In this document: positions 1-8,094 of the stretch, piece by piece
How positions within the stretch are numbered: the stretch's first letter is position 1
Layout of the letters: every line of letters begins with the position of its first letter
The notes under the pieces: generated by a model
Told to the model about the DNA's origin: nothing
Database searches by the model: none
The model's input: the letters and a program-made list of their open reading frames with translations, nothing else
Translations under genes and position numbers: made by a program
Origin: Xanthomonas bonasiae
GTDB taxonomy: Bacteria; Pseudomonadota; Gammaproteobacteria; Xanthomonadales; Xanthomonadaceae
Direction of reading: 5' to 3'
Assembly (NCBI RefSeq): GCF_017163705.1
Contig: NZ_JAFIWB010000020.1
Coordinates: forward strand, 1 to 64,000
Length of the DNA stretch: 64,000 bases

Positions 1-24
1 CCCCAATCCCCAATCCCCAATCCC
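1..24. repeat. CCCCAAT heptamer array
   Basis: Three tandem copies of the 7-mer CCCCAAT plus a partial copy lie at the window edge, just beyond the stop codon of the ynbB-like gene. Read on the minus strand the unit is GGGGATT, one base different from the CGGGATT unit of the array at 44085-44119. The array may continue outside the window. Confidence 0.8.
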
Positions 25-30
25 GGCCTC

Positions 31-1005
31 TCACACCCACCCATAGCGGATCAGGTGGAAGAACACCGGCGCGGCGAAGCACACCGAGTCCAGCCGGTCG
101 AGCACGCCGCCGTGGCCTTCGATCATGTGGCCCCAGTCCTTGATGCCGCGGTCGCGCTTGATCGCCGACATCACCAGGCCGCCGAAGAAGCCCATCAGGT
201 TGGCCACCAGCGCCAGCGCGAACGCCTGCAGCGGCGAGAACGGGGTGATCCACCACAGGGCCGCGCCGAGCAGGCTCGCCGACAGGATGCCGCCGACGAA
301 GCCTTCCACGGTCTTGGACGGCGACAGCTTCGGCGCGATCAGGTGCCTGCCGATCAGCTTGCCCCACACGTACTGCAGCACGTCCGAGGACTGCACCACG
401 ATCACCAGGAACGCGAACAGCAGCAGGTTGCGGCCTTCGTAGCCGGGGATTTCCAGGTTCAGCAGCGCCGGCACGTGGGAGATGCAGAACACGCAGATCA
501 TCAGCCCCCACTGCACTTTCGCGGTGCGCTCCAGGTAGCGCGTGGTGTCGCCGCCGATGGTGGCCAGGATCGGCAGCACCAGGAACGCGTAGACCGGGAT
601 CAGCAGCGTGTACAGCCCGTACCAGCCGCTCCACACCAGCCAGTACTGCCACGGCAGCACGATGTAGAACGCGGCCAGCAGCGCGTAGTAGTCGCCGCGC
701 CGGGTCGGCGCCAGGGTGATGAACTCGCGCAGCGCGAACAGCGACACCAGCGCGAACAGCACGATCACGCCGATGCGCCCGAACACGAACGCCAGCGCCA
801 CCACCGCGGCCATCACCCACCAGGCGCGGATCCGCGCCACCAGATTGTCGAGCACCGCGCTGGGGCGCCCGCGCGCGCGCCAGCGCAGGGTTTCGGAAAT
901 CAGCGTGGCCAGCAGCAGCACCGCGGCGATGCCGAGGAACAGCCAGATGGTCTGCTGCCGCAGCGAGGATTGCTGCAGATGGTCGCTGAAGGCGATCGCG
1001 CTCAT
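31..1005 (-). CDS. ynbB: YnbB-like CDP-diglyceride synthase (phosphatidate cytidylyltransferase)
   Basis: A 324-residue polytopic inner-membrane protein of the CdsA family, which makes CDP-diacylglycerol from CTP and phosphatidic acid. The C-terminal family signature is visible: SPSKTVEGFVGG, then a late segment with IKRDRGIKDWG and GHGGVLDRLDS, where KDWG replaces the usual KD.G. The start is ATG at 1003-1005, overlapping the stop of the acyltransferase upstream (ATGA overlap), so translation is coupled. It is the last gene of an eight-gene minus-strand cluster matching E. coli ynbABCD in its core. It is probably not the housekeeping CdsA, which normally sits with uppS and dxr; it is more likely a paralogue supplying CDP-lipid to the cluster's own CDP-alcohol transferases (inference). 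Confidence 0.88.
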   Translation of the reverse strand: MSAIAFSDHLQQSSLRQQTIWLFLGIAAVLLLATLISETLRWRARGRPSAVLDNLVARIRAWWVMAAVVALAFVFGRIGVIVLFALVSLFALREFITLAPTRRGDYYALLAAFYIVLPWQYWLVWSGWYGLYTLLIPVYAFLVLPILATIGGDTTRYLERTAKVQWGLMICVFCISHVPALLNLEIPGYEGRNLLLFAFLVIVVQSSDVLQYVWGKLIGRHLIAPKLSPSKTVEGFVGGILSASLLGAALWWITPFSPLQAFALALVANLMGFFGGLVMSAIKRDRGIKDWGHMIEGHGGVLDRLDSVCFAAPVFFHLIRYGWV

Positions 1006-1634
1006 CGTGCGGCCTCCATCTGTTCCGGCGACAACGCCAGCAGCGCCGCACGCGTGCGTTCCAGGAACGCCTGCTTGTCCTCGCCGGCGCCCAGCCGCAG
1101 CGGCTCGCCGAAGGTGGTGGTGCACAGCAGCGGCAATGGCAGCCATTTGCCCTTGGGCATCACCCGCTTGAGGTTGTCGATCCACACCGGCACGAACTCC
1201 AGCTCCGGCCGATTCCGCGCCAGGTGGTAGATGCCGCTCTTGAACGGCAACACGCCTTCCTCGGTGTTGCGCGTGCCTTCCGGAAACAGGATCAGCGAGC
1301 CGCCGCCATCGACCGCCTCGCACAGGCACTCGATCGGATCGCGGCTGCGCTGCGCGGCCTCGCGCTCGATCAGCACGCCGTTGAACACCGCGTGGATCAG
1401 GTAGCGGCGCAGCGCGTCGCGCTGCCAGTACTCGGCTGCGGCCACCGGCCGCACCTCGCGCCGCAGCGCCGCCGGCAGCGACGACCAGATCAGCACGAAA
1501 TCGCCGTGGCTGGCGTGGTTGCCGTAGTACACGCGGCGTTCGCTGGAGGGAATGCAGCCGCGCCAGAACGCACGCGCGCCGGTCAGGATGCGGATCGCGG
1601 CACTGCAGCCGCGGGCGATCAGACGCTCGATCAT
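1002..1634 (-). CDS. 1-acyl-sn-glycerol-3-phosphate acyltransferase-like protein (PlsC family)
   Basis: A 210-residue lysophospholipid acyltransferase-like protein. The HX4D motif is NHASHGDFV near residue 40 and the substrate-binding motif FPEGTRN is near residue 120. Family members acylate lysophosphatidate at the inner membrane to give phosphatidate, the substrate of the neighbouring CDP-diglyceride synthase. The start ATG at 1632-1634 overlaps the preceding stop by four bases and the stop overlaps the next start, so it is embedded in the operon. E. coli ynbABCD has no such gene, making this an addition to the core cluster. The actual acyl acceptor cannot be told from sequence. Confidence 0.85.
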   Translation of the reverse strand: MIERLIARGCSAAIRILTGARAFWRGCIPSSERRVYYGNHASHGDFVLIWSSLPAALRREVRPVAAAEYWQRDALRRYLIHAVFNGVLIEREAAQRSRDPIECLCEAVDGGGSLILFPEGTRNTEEGVLPFKSGIYHLARNRPELEFVPVWIDNLKRVMPKGKWLPLPLLCTTTFGEPLRLGAGEDKQAFLERTRAALLALSPEQMEAAR

Positions 1635-2284
1635 GTCCCCTCCAGTTCGCGCACGATGGCGCGCAGACGCATCACGATGGTCACGGCCGCGCCGCCGATC
1701 AGCAGCGCCATGGTCGCGACCAGAATCATTTCGGCGACGGCCGTGTAGTGCAGCAGCAGAACGACGGCCGCCAGCAGCGCAGCCAGCGACAGCCAGTGCA
1801 TGCGTTGCACGCGCGCCATCGGTCCCTGCAAGGGCTCGCTGACGCCACAAGCCAGGCCGAGCATGCGCACGTAGGCGGTGCCCACGCACAGCAAGGCCGC
1901 GGCCCAGCCCAGGTCGGCTCCCCAGCTCAGCACGTGCTGCAGGCCGTAGCCCACGCCCAGGCACACGACGACGTCGGACAGGCGGTCGGGCGCTTCGTTG
2001 TAGACCTCGCCGGCGCGGCCGACCATCCGCGCCTGCCGCGCCATCAGCCCGTCCAGGCGATTGCACAGCAGCCGCCCCTGCAGGCCGAGCGCGGCCAACA
2101 GCAGCAAGCCGGCCGCATCGCGCGGCGGCTCGCGCCAGGCGCAATAGAACATCAGCGCCGCCAGCGCGGCGAAGCCGGTGGCGGTCCAGGACAGGCCATT
2201 GGGCGTGGCGCCACGTGCGCGCAGCGCCGTCGCCAGGCGCGCGCGCCACTGCGCGCGGCGTTGTGCCAGGGTCGGTCGGGCCAT
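1631..2284 (-). CDS. CDP-alcohol phosphatidyltransferase family protein (second copy)
   Basis: A 217-residue membrane protein of the CDP-OH-P-transferase family, which moves a phosphatidyl group from CDP-lipid to an alcohol. The catalytic signature is present as NRLDGLMAR, then eight residues, then GEVYNEAPD. In canonical enzymes the first residue of DxxDGxxAR and the Asp after GxxxD are aspartates that bind metal; here both are Asn. The same two changes occur in the YnbA homologue at 7403-8017, so this looks like a subfamily trait rather than decay. Start ATG at 2282-2284 overlaps the stop of the upstream gene by one base. The alcohol substrate is unknown. Confidence 0.8.
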   Translation of the reverse strand: MARPTLAQRRAQWRARLATALRARGATPNGLSWTATGFAALAALMFYCAWREPPRDAAGLLLLAALGLQGRLLCNRLDGLMARQARMVGRAGEVYNEAPDRLSDVVVCLGVGYGLQHVLSWGADLGWAAALLCVGTAYVRMLGLACGVSEPLQGPMARVQRMHWLSLAALLAAVVLLLHYTAVAEMILVATMALLIGGAAVTIVMRLRAIVRELEGT

Positions 2285-3780
2285 CAGTCGCCACCTCCAC
2301 CGCAACCGCCGCAGCCGCTGCTGCAACTGCTGCCGCCGCCATCGCCACCGCCACCGCCGGTGTTGCAGCTGCTGCCGCCACCGCTTCCGCCGCTGCTGGC
2401 GACCACCGGCGATCGCAGCGCGTGATAGTCGGCCCACGCCGTGCTCATCAGCACGCCGGTGCCGCCCAGCGCCAGCGGCGTGGCCAGGTGCGTGCCGGGC
2501 GTCGTGGAGGAGAGGACCGTCCCGGCGCGCCATGCCGCATCGCGCGCGGCCAGCAGCCGGTCGCCGGCGACGCTGCGGCGCGGCGGGGTCAGCAGGAAGC
2601 CCAGTGCGATGAGCGTCACCGCCACCATCGCCGCGACCAGGAAGCCGACCGGGCGCTGCAGCTGCAAGCCGATCTCGATCTTGAGCGCACCCACGACCCA
2701 CAGCGCCACCGGCGGCGCGGCGCCGAGCAGGCGCGCGCACCAAGCCTGGCCGCGCCCGAGCAGCAAGCGCTTGCCGATCAACGCCTGGCGCAGCGGCATC
2801 GCGTCGTCGCGCAGCGCCTGCAGCGCCAGCGACAAGGTCGGGTTGGCGCGGACCAGTTGCAGGGCGCGCTGCAGCGACGCCGGCACCGCCACGCCGTCCG
2901 CCACGTGCAGCGCGGTCGCATCACTGCGGCGGCGCGTCAGCGTCGACAACGTCGGCCGCAGCTGCACCGCGCCGCAGATCTGCAGCAAGCCAAGGTGCAG
3001 GTCAGCCACGCGCTCGCTGCCGCCGGCCAGGAACGCCAGCTCGGCGTGATCGACCACGCTGGCCGCGTGCCGCTGGCCGAGGCCGCGCACCGCGCGCCGC
3101 AACCGCGCGGCCAGCGCCCAGGCCAGGCCGATCCCCGCCAGGAACAGCACGATGAAGGCACTGCCGCGCCAGTGCAGCGGCGAGACGGCCGGGTTGTCCA
3201 ATCCCAGCCACCAGCCCAGCAGCAACGTGGCCGCCGCCCACAGCCACAGCGCCTTGCCGGATGCGCGCGGCCTGTCCCAGCGGCGCGCGTGGAGATCGCC
3301 GGCGGTGGCGGCCCGCGCGGCGCGCTCCCCGGCCGGTGCCGGCCAGCAGGCCGTCGGCGGTTCGCCGAAATAGCAGCGGTAGCGCGCCAGGGTGGCCCGG
3401 TATTGCGCGGCGTGGCGCTCGGCGTCGGCGGCATCGCCGCGGCCGGGCCGGTGATGCAGGGTGGTCTGCAACACGTGGGGGCAGAACTGCTGCCAGTATT
3501 CGCGAGTATCGGTGAGATGGGTATGCCAGACCTGGTCGATCAGCGCACTGGGGGTGACGTCCTCGGCTCCGCTGCAGGCCAGGAAGCAGAAGCGCCGGTA
3601 TTCCTCGATCGCCTGCGCGGCCACGGTCAGGGAGACCTGGGCTTCCCTGGCCACGCGGCGCACGAACACCGGCAAGGCGTCGTCGGCCTCGCCGAAACGG
3701 TAGGCTTGCAGCCGCTGCCACAGCGCTTGTTGCGCGGCGTCGGCGTGGGGCAGCGGCGCCGGATCGGTGGAGGCGGTCAT
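2284..3780 (-). CDS. Membrane protein: GRDP-like N-terminus, transmembrane middle, Gly/Cys-rich C-terminus (TIGR04222-like)
   Basis: 498 residues. The N-terminal part carries VWHTHLTDTREYW (about residues 83-95), the hallmark of the glycine-rich-domain-protein-like family. It is followed by paired hydrophobic segments (around residues 180-220), a soluble stretch, and two further membrane segments around 360-400. The last about 37 residues are almost only Gly, Ser, Cys and Asp, with six cysteines in the tail. This layout resembles the TIGR04222 membrane family, whose function is unknown. The gene lies 13 bp after the small membrane gene and abuts the CDP-alcohol transferase by a TGATG overlap. 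Role in the lipid cluster unknown; the Cys-rich tail could bind metal or anchor the protein to a surface (speculative). Confidence 0.7.
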   Translation of the reverse strand: MTASTDPAPLPHADAAQQALWQRLQAYRFGEADDALPVFVRRVAREAQVSLTVAAQAIEEYRRFCFLACSGAEDVTPSALIDQVWHTHLTDTREYWQQFCPHVLQTTLHHRPGRGDAADAERHAAQYRATLARYRCYFGEPPTACWPAPAGERAARAATAGDLHARRWDRPRASGKALWLWAAATLLLGWWLGLDNPAVSPLHWRGSAFIVLFLAGIGLAWALAARLRRAVRGLGQRHAASVVDHAELAFLAGGSERVADLHLGLLQICGAVQLRPTLSTLTRRRSDATALHVADGVAVPASLQRALQLVRANPTLSLALQALRDDAMPLRQALIGKRLLLGRGQAWCARLLGAAPPVALWVVGALKIEIGLQLQRPVGFLVAAMVAVTLIALGFLLTPPRRSVAGDRLLAARDAAWRAGTVLSSTTPGTHLATPLALGGTGVLMSTAWADYHALRSPVVASSGGSGGGSSCNTGGGGGDGGGSSCSSGCGGCGGGGD

Positions 3781-3793
3781 GGCCTGCGCTCCG

Positions 3794-4228
3794 TCATGCG
3801 ATCTGCGCCGCGATCTGCGCCGCCAGCAGCGCCAGCAGCTGCAGCGCCAGGCTGGCGATCTGCCGCAACAACAAGCCGCGCATGCCGCGCCAGCGTGATT
3901 GCCAGTCGCGCGGCGGCGGCAAGCGCCGCAGCAGGCCGAGCCGGTGCAGGGCGGCGTCGAGATCGGAGCCGGCCTGGTCCAGGTCCGCTTCGGCCAGCAC
4001 CGCGTCGAGCAGCGCGGCATCCAGGCCGACGCGCGCGGCCCAGTAGCGCTGCGCCACGCCGGCGAGCACGCTAAGCAGGCACAGCATCGCCGCCAGCGAC
4101 ATGGCGACGTTGGCGTACCACGCGCCCAGCAGCAGCGCGACGGCGAACAGCACCAGCGACAGCCGGTCCAGCGGCGATGCCTGCCGCAGCAGTGCGGCCA
4201 TCGTGCGCAGTTCCAGCGGCGTGCTCAT
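3794..4228 (-). CDS. Small membrane protein of the ynb-like cluster
   Basis: 144 residues with two adjacent hydrophobic segments in the N-terminal third (LSLVLFAVALLLGAW and the following AMSLAAMLCLLSVLAGV) and an Ala/Leu-rich hydrophobic C-terminus. No known domain is recognised. Start ATG at 4226-4228 overlaps the ynbD stop (ATGA). Its position between ynbD and the GRDP-like gene suggests that the two membrane proteins act together, but nothing in the sequence gives a reaction. Confidence 0.7.
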   Translation of the reverse strand: MSTPLELRTMAALLRQASPLDRLSLVLFAVALLLGAWYANVAMSLAAMLCLLSVLAGVAQRYWAARVGLDAALLDAVLAEADLDQAGSDLDAALHRLGLLRRLPPPRDWQSRWRGMRGLLLRQIASLALQLLALLAAQIAAQIA

Positions 4229-5562
4229 GCCGGCAGCTCCAGGGCGCGCGGCGGCAGGTACGGCGCGGCGCATGCGGCGGCGATGGCATCGCGCTGCGCA
4301 GGCCCCAGCACCACCCGCGCTGCGCGTGCGCGCAGCAGCGCGAGCGCGGCATCCAGATCGGCGGCGCGACCGCTGTGCAGCAGCCAGGTGGCGACCGCGG
4401 CGGCGCTGCGCGAATAGCCCAGTGCGCAGCACACCAGCACCGGGCCGTGACGGCGTGCGGCCTCGATCGCGGCGGCGGCTTCGCGCAATGCCGGCGCGGG
4501 CGGCGCGACCAGGTCCAGCATCGGCACGCTGCGGTCGTGCGCACCGGCATCGCGCAGCGACAGTTCGGCGCAGACATCGACCACCACCGCGAACGCCGCG
4601 CGCTCGCCGCGGCCGGGAAGGCGTCCCAGCCAGACCCCGTCGGCGATCTCGCGCGGCGCCGGATCGCGCCGGGTCCAGGCGCGCGCATTGAGCCAGGCCG
4701 CGGCCAGGTACGGCGCGTACAGCCAGCGCGCGGCCAGGCTGAGGCGGCCATCGGCGCGCTTCTGCAGGCCCAGCGCGCCAAGCAACGCGTAGTCGAGCGC
4801 GACCAGCAGCAGCGACAGCGCCGGCCACAGCAGCCACCATGCCGCACCGCCCAGCACCCATGCCAGCGCGACGCAGACGGCGCTACCGCATAGATAGGCG
4901 GCGGCCAGCCGCCAACGCGCCGGATCGCGCGCCAACGCCAGCGCGCTCCACGGCGGCGCGATGCGCTGCGGCCACAGCCACACGCACAGCCAGCCGGCGG
5001 CCAGGCCGGTGGGAATGTCCAGGAAATGGTGCTGGTAGGTGGTCAGCACCGACAGCCCGATCAGCGCGAACCAGGCGTGCAGCGCGCCGCGCGCGCGCCC
5101 GTGCAGATGCTGCGCATAGCGCACCCACAGCACCACCAGCAGCACGATGTGCAGCGACGGCGCCTGGTTGAACGGCTTGTCGAAGCCGAGCAGCACCGCG
5201 AACAGCCAGCCGAACACGCCTTCGCTGGGCGGCCGCTCGAAACCGAAACGCAGCGGCCACAGCAGGAAACAGCTCACCGCCAGCAGCTGCGCGGTCAGCA
5301 ACCGCCGGGCGTGGGTATCCAGTTCGGCGCGCGTGCGGCAGACGAAGAACGAGATCACGTAGAACAGGTCGATCGACCAGTACGGCACGATCGTCCACGG
5401 CCAGAACGGGATCTGCGTTTCCCACGCGAACGGCAGCGACGGCACGTAGGCGCGACGCTCGGCCAGCGTATTGGCCAGGCCGTAGCTGAGGAAGAAGAAC
5501 GGCCCCAGCAGCGCCAGCCACGCCAGCGCCCGCCGCCACGGCCGCGGCGCCGCTTCGCTCAC
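4225..5562 (-). CDS. ynbD: YnbD-like PAP2 / dual-specificity phosphatase membrane protein
   Basis: 445 residues, close to the E. coli YnbD length. The N-terminal half is a polytopic PAP2-type region with RP (FERPPS), PSLH and HHFLD motifs corresponding to the three phosphatase blocks of lipid phosphate phosphatases. The C-terminal third is a dual-specificity/tyrosine phosphatase domain with the loop CCALGYSRS, a Cys-x5-Arg-Ser P-loop preceded by Cys instead of the usual His. The start is GTG at 5560-5562, overlapping the ynbC stop. Two unlike phosphatase domains in one chain suggest dephosphorylation of a phosphorylated lipid intermediate (inference). Confidence 0.85.
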   Translation of the reverse strand: MSEAAPRPWRRALAWLALLGPFFFLSYGLANTLAERRAYVPSLPFAWETQIPFWPWTIVPYWSIDLFYVISFFVCRTRAELDTHARRLLTAQLLAVSCFLLWPLRFGFERPPSEGVFGWLFAVLLGFDKPFNQAPSLHIVLLVVLWVRYAQHLHGRARGALHAWFALIGLSVLTTYQHHFLDIPTGLAAGWLCVWLWPQRIAPPWSALALARDPARWRLAAAYLCGSAVCVALAWVLGGAAWWLLWPALSLLLVALDYALLGALGLQKRADGRLSLAARWLYAPYLAAAWLNARAWTRRDPAPREIADGVWLGRLPGRGERAAFAVVVDVCAELSLRDAGAHDRSVPMLDLVAPPAPALREAAAAIEAARRHGPVLVCCALGYSRSAAAVATWLLHSGRAADLDAALALLRARAARVVLGPAQRDAIAAACAAPYLPPRALELPA

Positions 5563-7313
5563 GGCGCGATCCGCTGCGCCAGCGACACGGTGAAGATGCC
5601 CCATTCGTCGATGCGCTGTTCGAGTTTGCGGAAGCCGGCCGCGCGCACCAGTTCGTCCATCTCCTGCTGGGTGCGGCGGCGCATCACCCAGGCCGCGCCG
5701 CCGCGGTGGCTGGTCAGCGCGCGGGCGATGAATTCCAGCTGCGGGTGCCACGGCTGGCCGGTGTAGGCGAGGTAGCCGCCCGGTTCGACCGCGGCGGCCA
5801 CGCCCTGCAGCGAGCGCAGCACCTGGTCGTTGTCGGGGAACAGTTCGTACAGGCCCGACACCACCGCCAGCGTCGGCCGCGGCTGCAATGCCGCCAGCGC
5901 GTCGCGGTCGAAGGCGTCGCCCTGCTCGAAACGGGCGATGTCGGCGGCGCCGAGTTCGGCGATCAGCGCGCGCCCGCGCTCCACGTTCAAGGCGCTGAAA
6001 TCGCGCAGCGCGATCGCATCGGCGCGCTGTTCGCCGCCGGCCAGCGCTTCCAGCACGTAGCGGCCGTGGCCGGCGGCGATGTCGAGCACGCGCACCGGCG
6101 CGCCGGCGTCGCGCAGCCGCTGCATGGCCAGGCGCAGCAGTTCGTGCAGATGGGTGCGGCGCACGCGGATGCCGCGCCAGCCGATCGCATCCAGGTAGTT
6201 GCGGTCGATGAAGCGCCCCAACGGGCCCTTGCCGCTGGCGCGGTCGCGATACACGTAGTCCAGCGTGCTGCCGGAATCGAAGCCGGTCTGCAGGCCCAGC
6301 GCGACGCCCTCGGACAGGGTGCCGCCGAAGCGCAGGTTGGCGCGCACGAAGCGCCAGCGCAGGTCCTGCAGGCTGTATTTCTGCGGCGGCCAGGACAGCC
6401 GCTCGGCTTCCTCGAAGGTCGGTCCGCGGCGGTGCGCCTGCAGCAGGCTCGGCAATGCCGGCGCCTCGGCGAAGCGCTCGCGCACGAAGCGGCGGATCTG
6501 CGCCAGCGCCGGCGCGCGGTCGCGCTCGCCCAGGGTGTCGTGGAAGAACCCGGGCAGCAGGTGGCGCTCCTTCACCGGCGAGGACAGCCGCTCGTAGAAA
6601 CGGTCCTGCGGGCCGCGGTGCACCACGAAATCGTCGCCGGACACCAGCAACTGCACCGGCACGGTGATCGCCTGCGCGTCGCCGACCACGCGGTCGGCGG
6701 CGGCGTACACGCCCAGCAGCACCCGCACCGAGATCGGCCGGGTGATCAGCGGATCGTCGCGGTAGCTCGCCACGCGCGCCGGGTCGTGGGTCAACCACTG
6801 CGGCTTGACGTAGCTGTTGACGAAGAAATTGCCGCGCAACTTGTGCATCAAGGCCAGCCCGGGCCGCGCGAACGGCACGTACAGCTTGACCTTGAACGCC
6901 GGCGAGGCCAGCACCAGCGCGCGCAGCGGCGGTGCGTAGTCGTGCACCCAGGTGCTGGCGATCACCGCGCCCACGCTCTGCGCGATCACCACGATGTCCT
7001 GCACCGCGATGCCGTGGGCCTCGCCGATGTGGGCGATGAAGCGGTCCAGGTCGCGCACCAGCGCCGGGAAGCCGGGCGCATCGCCGCGCACGCCGGGCGA
7101 GCGGCCGTTGCCGCGCGCGTCCCAGGCGAACATCGCGCAGTCGTCCAGCCCCAGTTCGACCGCCAGGTGCAGCACCCGCCCCGAATGTTCGTGGCCGCGA
7201 TGCAGCAGCACCACCGCACGCGGCACCGCCGCCGGCGCCATCGCCGGCCAATGCCGGTAGAACAACCGCGTTCCGTCGAAACTGCAAAACTCGCTTTCGC
7301 TGACCTGCCGCAT
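5559..7313 (-). CDS. ynbC: YnbC-like alpha/beta hydrolase - SAM methyltransferase fusion
   Basis: 584 residues, matching E. coli YnbC (about 585). The N-terminal half is a serine alpha/beta hydrolase: a HRGHEHSGR oxyanion region, nucleophile elbow AQSVGA near residue 113, and acid-region GDDFVVHRG. The C-terminal half is a class I methyltransferase with motif I VLDIAAGHGRYVLEAL near residue 365. It is 89 bp downstream of ynbA and overlaps ynbD. The combination of lipase-like and methyltransferase modules fits tailoring of a lipid head group or acyl chain, but no substrate is known for this family. Confidence 0.87.
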   Translation of the reverse strand: MRQVSESEFCSFDGTRLFYRHWPAMAPAAVPRAVVLLHRGHEHSGRVLHLAVELGLDDCAMFAWDARGNGRSPGVRGDAPGFPALVRDLDRFIAHIGEAHGIAVQDIVVIAQSVGAVIASTWVHDYAPPLRALVLASPAFKVKLYVPFARPGLALMHKLRGNFFVNSYVKPQWLTHDPARVASYRDDPLITRPISVRVLLGVYAAADRVVGDAQAITVPVQLLVSGDDFVVHRGPQDRFYERLSSPVKERHLLPGFFHDTLGERDRAPALAQIRRFVRERFAEAPALPSLLQAHRRGPTFEEAERLSWPPQKYSLQDLRWRFVRANLRFGGTLSEGVALGLQTGFDSGSTLDYVYRDRASGKGPLGRFIDRNYLDAIGWRGIRVRRTHLHELLRLAMQRLRDAGAPVRVLDIAAGHGRYVLEALAGGEQRADAIALRDFSALNVERGRALIAELGAADIARFEQGDAFDRDALAALQPRPTLAVVSGLYELFPDNDQVLRSLQGVAAAVEPGGYLAYTGQPWHPQLEFIARALTSHRGGAAWVMRRRTQQEMDELVRAAGFRKLEQRIDEWGIFTVSLAQRIAP

Positions 7314-7402
7314 CCGTTGCCGATTCCCTGTCGTTCGTACTTGCCGTTGCCGTGAGTGCCGCTACCGCTTCCGTGTCGTTGCCGCGGCCTGCGCCGCGCG
7401 GC

Positions 7403-8017
7403 TCAGCGCGGCGCCGCCTCACGCAGGCCGGCGGCAACGCGCCGCAGCACCGTCGCCGCGCACAGCAGCGCCAGCACGATCGCGAACCCGTCCACCGTCT
7501 TCGCCCCGACCCAGCCGCCGGCCAGCAGCAGCCCCAGCAGGCCGATCGCGAAGGCGCGATCGCTCTTGCCCATCGGTCCGTCGTAGCGCCGTCCGGCGCC
7601 GACCATCAGCCCCAACACCCCGGCATACTCGGTCAATGCCGCCGCCAGCGCCAGCGCCCACAGCCAGCCGGCAGCCGCGCCGGGCACGCTGGCCAGGCTC
7701 AGGTACAGGGCCGCATCGGCGATCACGTCGCTCAGTTCGTTGAGGTAGGCGCCCAGTTTGGACTGCTGGCCGAACTCGCGCGCCAGCATGCCGTCGACCG
7801 CGTTCAAGGCCATGCGCAGCAGCATCCACGCCGGCAGCAGCGCGTACCACAGCGGCTGCGCCGGCGCGCGCCAGAACACCCAGGCGGCGACCAGCAGCGA
7901 CACCGCGGCCGCGCCCACGGTGACCTGGTTGGCGGTCACGCCGAGCCGGTAGAGGCCACGCACCCCGGGGCGCAGCAGGTCCTGGAAGCGTCCTTTCAAT
8001 GCGTAGATCGAAACCAT
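7403..8017 (-). CDS. ynbA: YnbA-like CDP-alcohol phosphatidyltransferase
   Basis: 204 residues, like E. coli YnbA (about 201). The N-terminus is [12 protein letters not shown] followed by a VTANQVT stretch typical of the family. The active-site signature is NAVDGMLAR, eight residues, then GAYLNELSD: Asn again replaces the first and third acidic residues of the canonical DxxDGxxAR...GxxxDxxxD. ATG at 8015-8017 was chosen over upstream starts because it matches the family N-terminus. First gene of the cluster; divergent from purH with 77 bp between the start codons. Confidence 0.88.
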   Translation of the reverse strand: MVSIYALKGRFQDLLRPGVRGLYRLGVTANQVTVGAAAVSLLVAAWVFWRAPAQPLWYALLPAWMLLRMALNAVDGMLAREFGQQSKLGAYLNELSDVIADAALYLSLASVPGAAAGWLWALALAAALTEYAGVLGLMVGAGRRYDGPMGKSDRAFAIGLLGLLLAGGWVGAKTVDGFAIVLALLCAATVLRRVAAGLREAAPR

Positions 8018-8055
8018 TGCGGGGTCCTGAGGGTCCATGCCGGGGCGGCGCAGCC

Positions 8056-8061
8056 TACAAT
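8056..8061 (+). promoter_or_regulatory. Possible -10 element of purH
   Basis: TACAAT lies 33 bases upstream of the purH start codon in the ynbA-purH intergenic gap. No convincing -35 hexamer is seen at the expected distance. Confidence 0.35.
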
Positions 8062-8094
8062 ATCGGCTCCCCGCTCCGATGTGTGCCCTGCCCC

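Noticed and set aside
31-1005. Housekeeping cdsA
   Set aside because: The neighbours are ynb homologues, not uppS, dxr or bamA, and the enzyme ends an operon with YnbA, YnbC and YnbD, so a YnbB assignment fits better.
55-1230. A 391-residue plus-strand frame opposite the ynbB-like gene
   Set aside because: Gln/Arg/His-rich composition, no domain, and fully antisense to a recognisable membrane enzyme.
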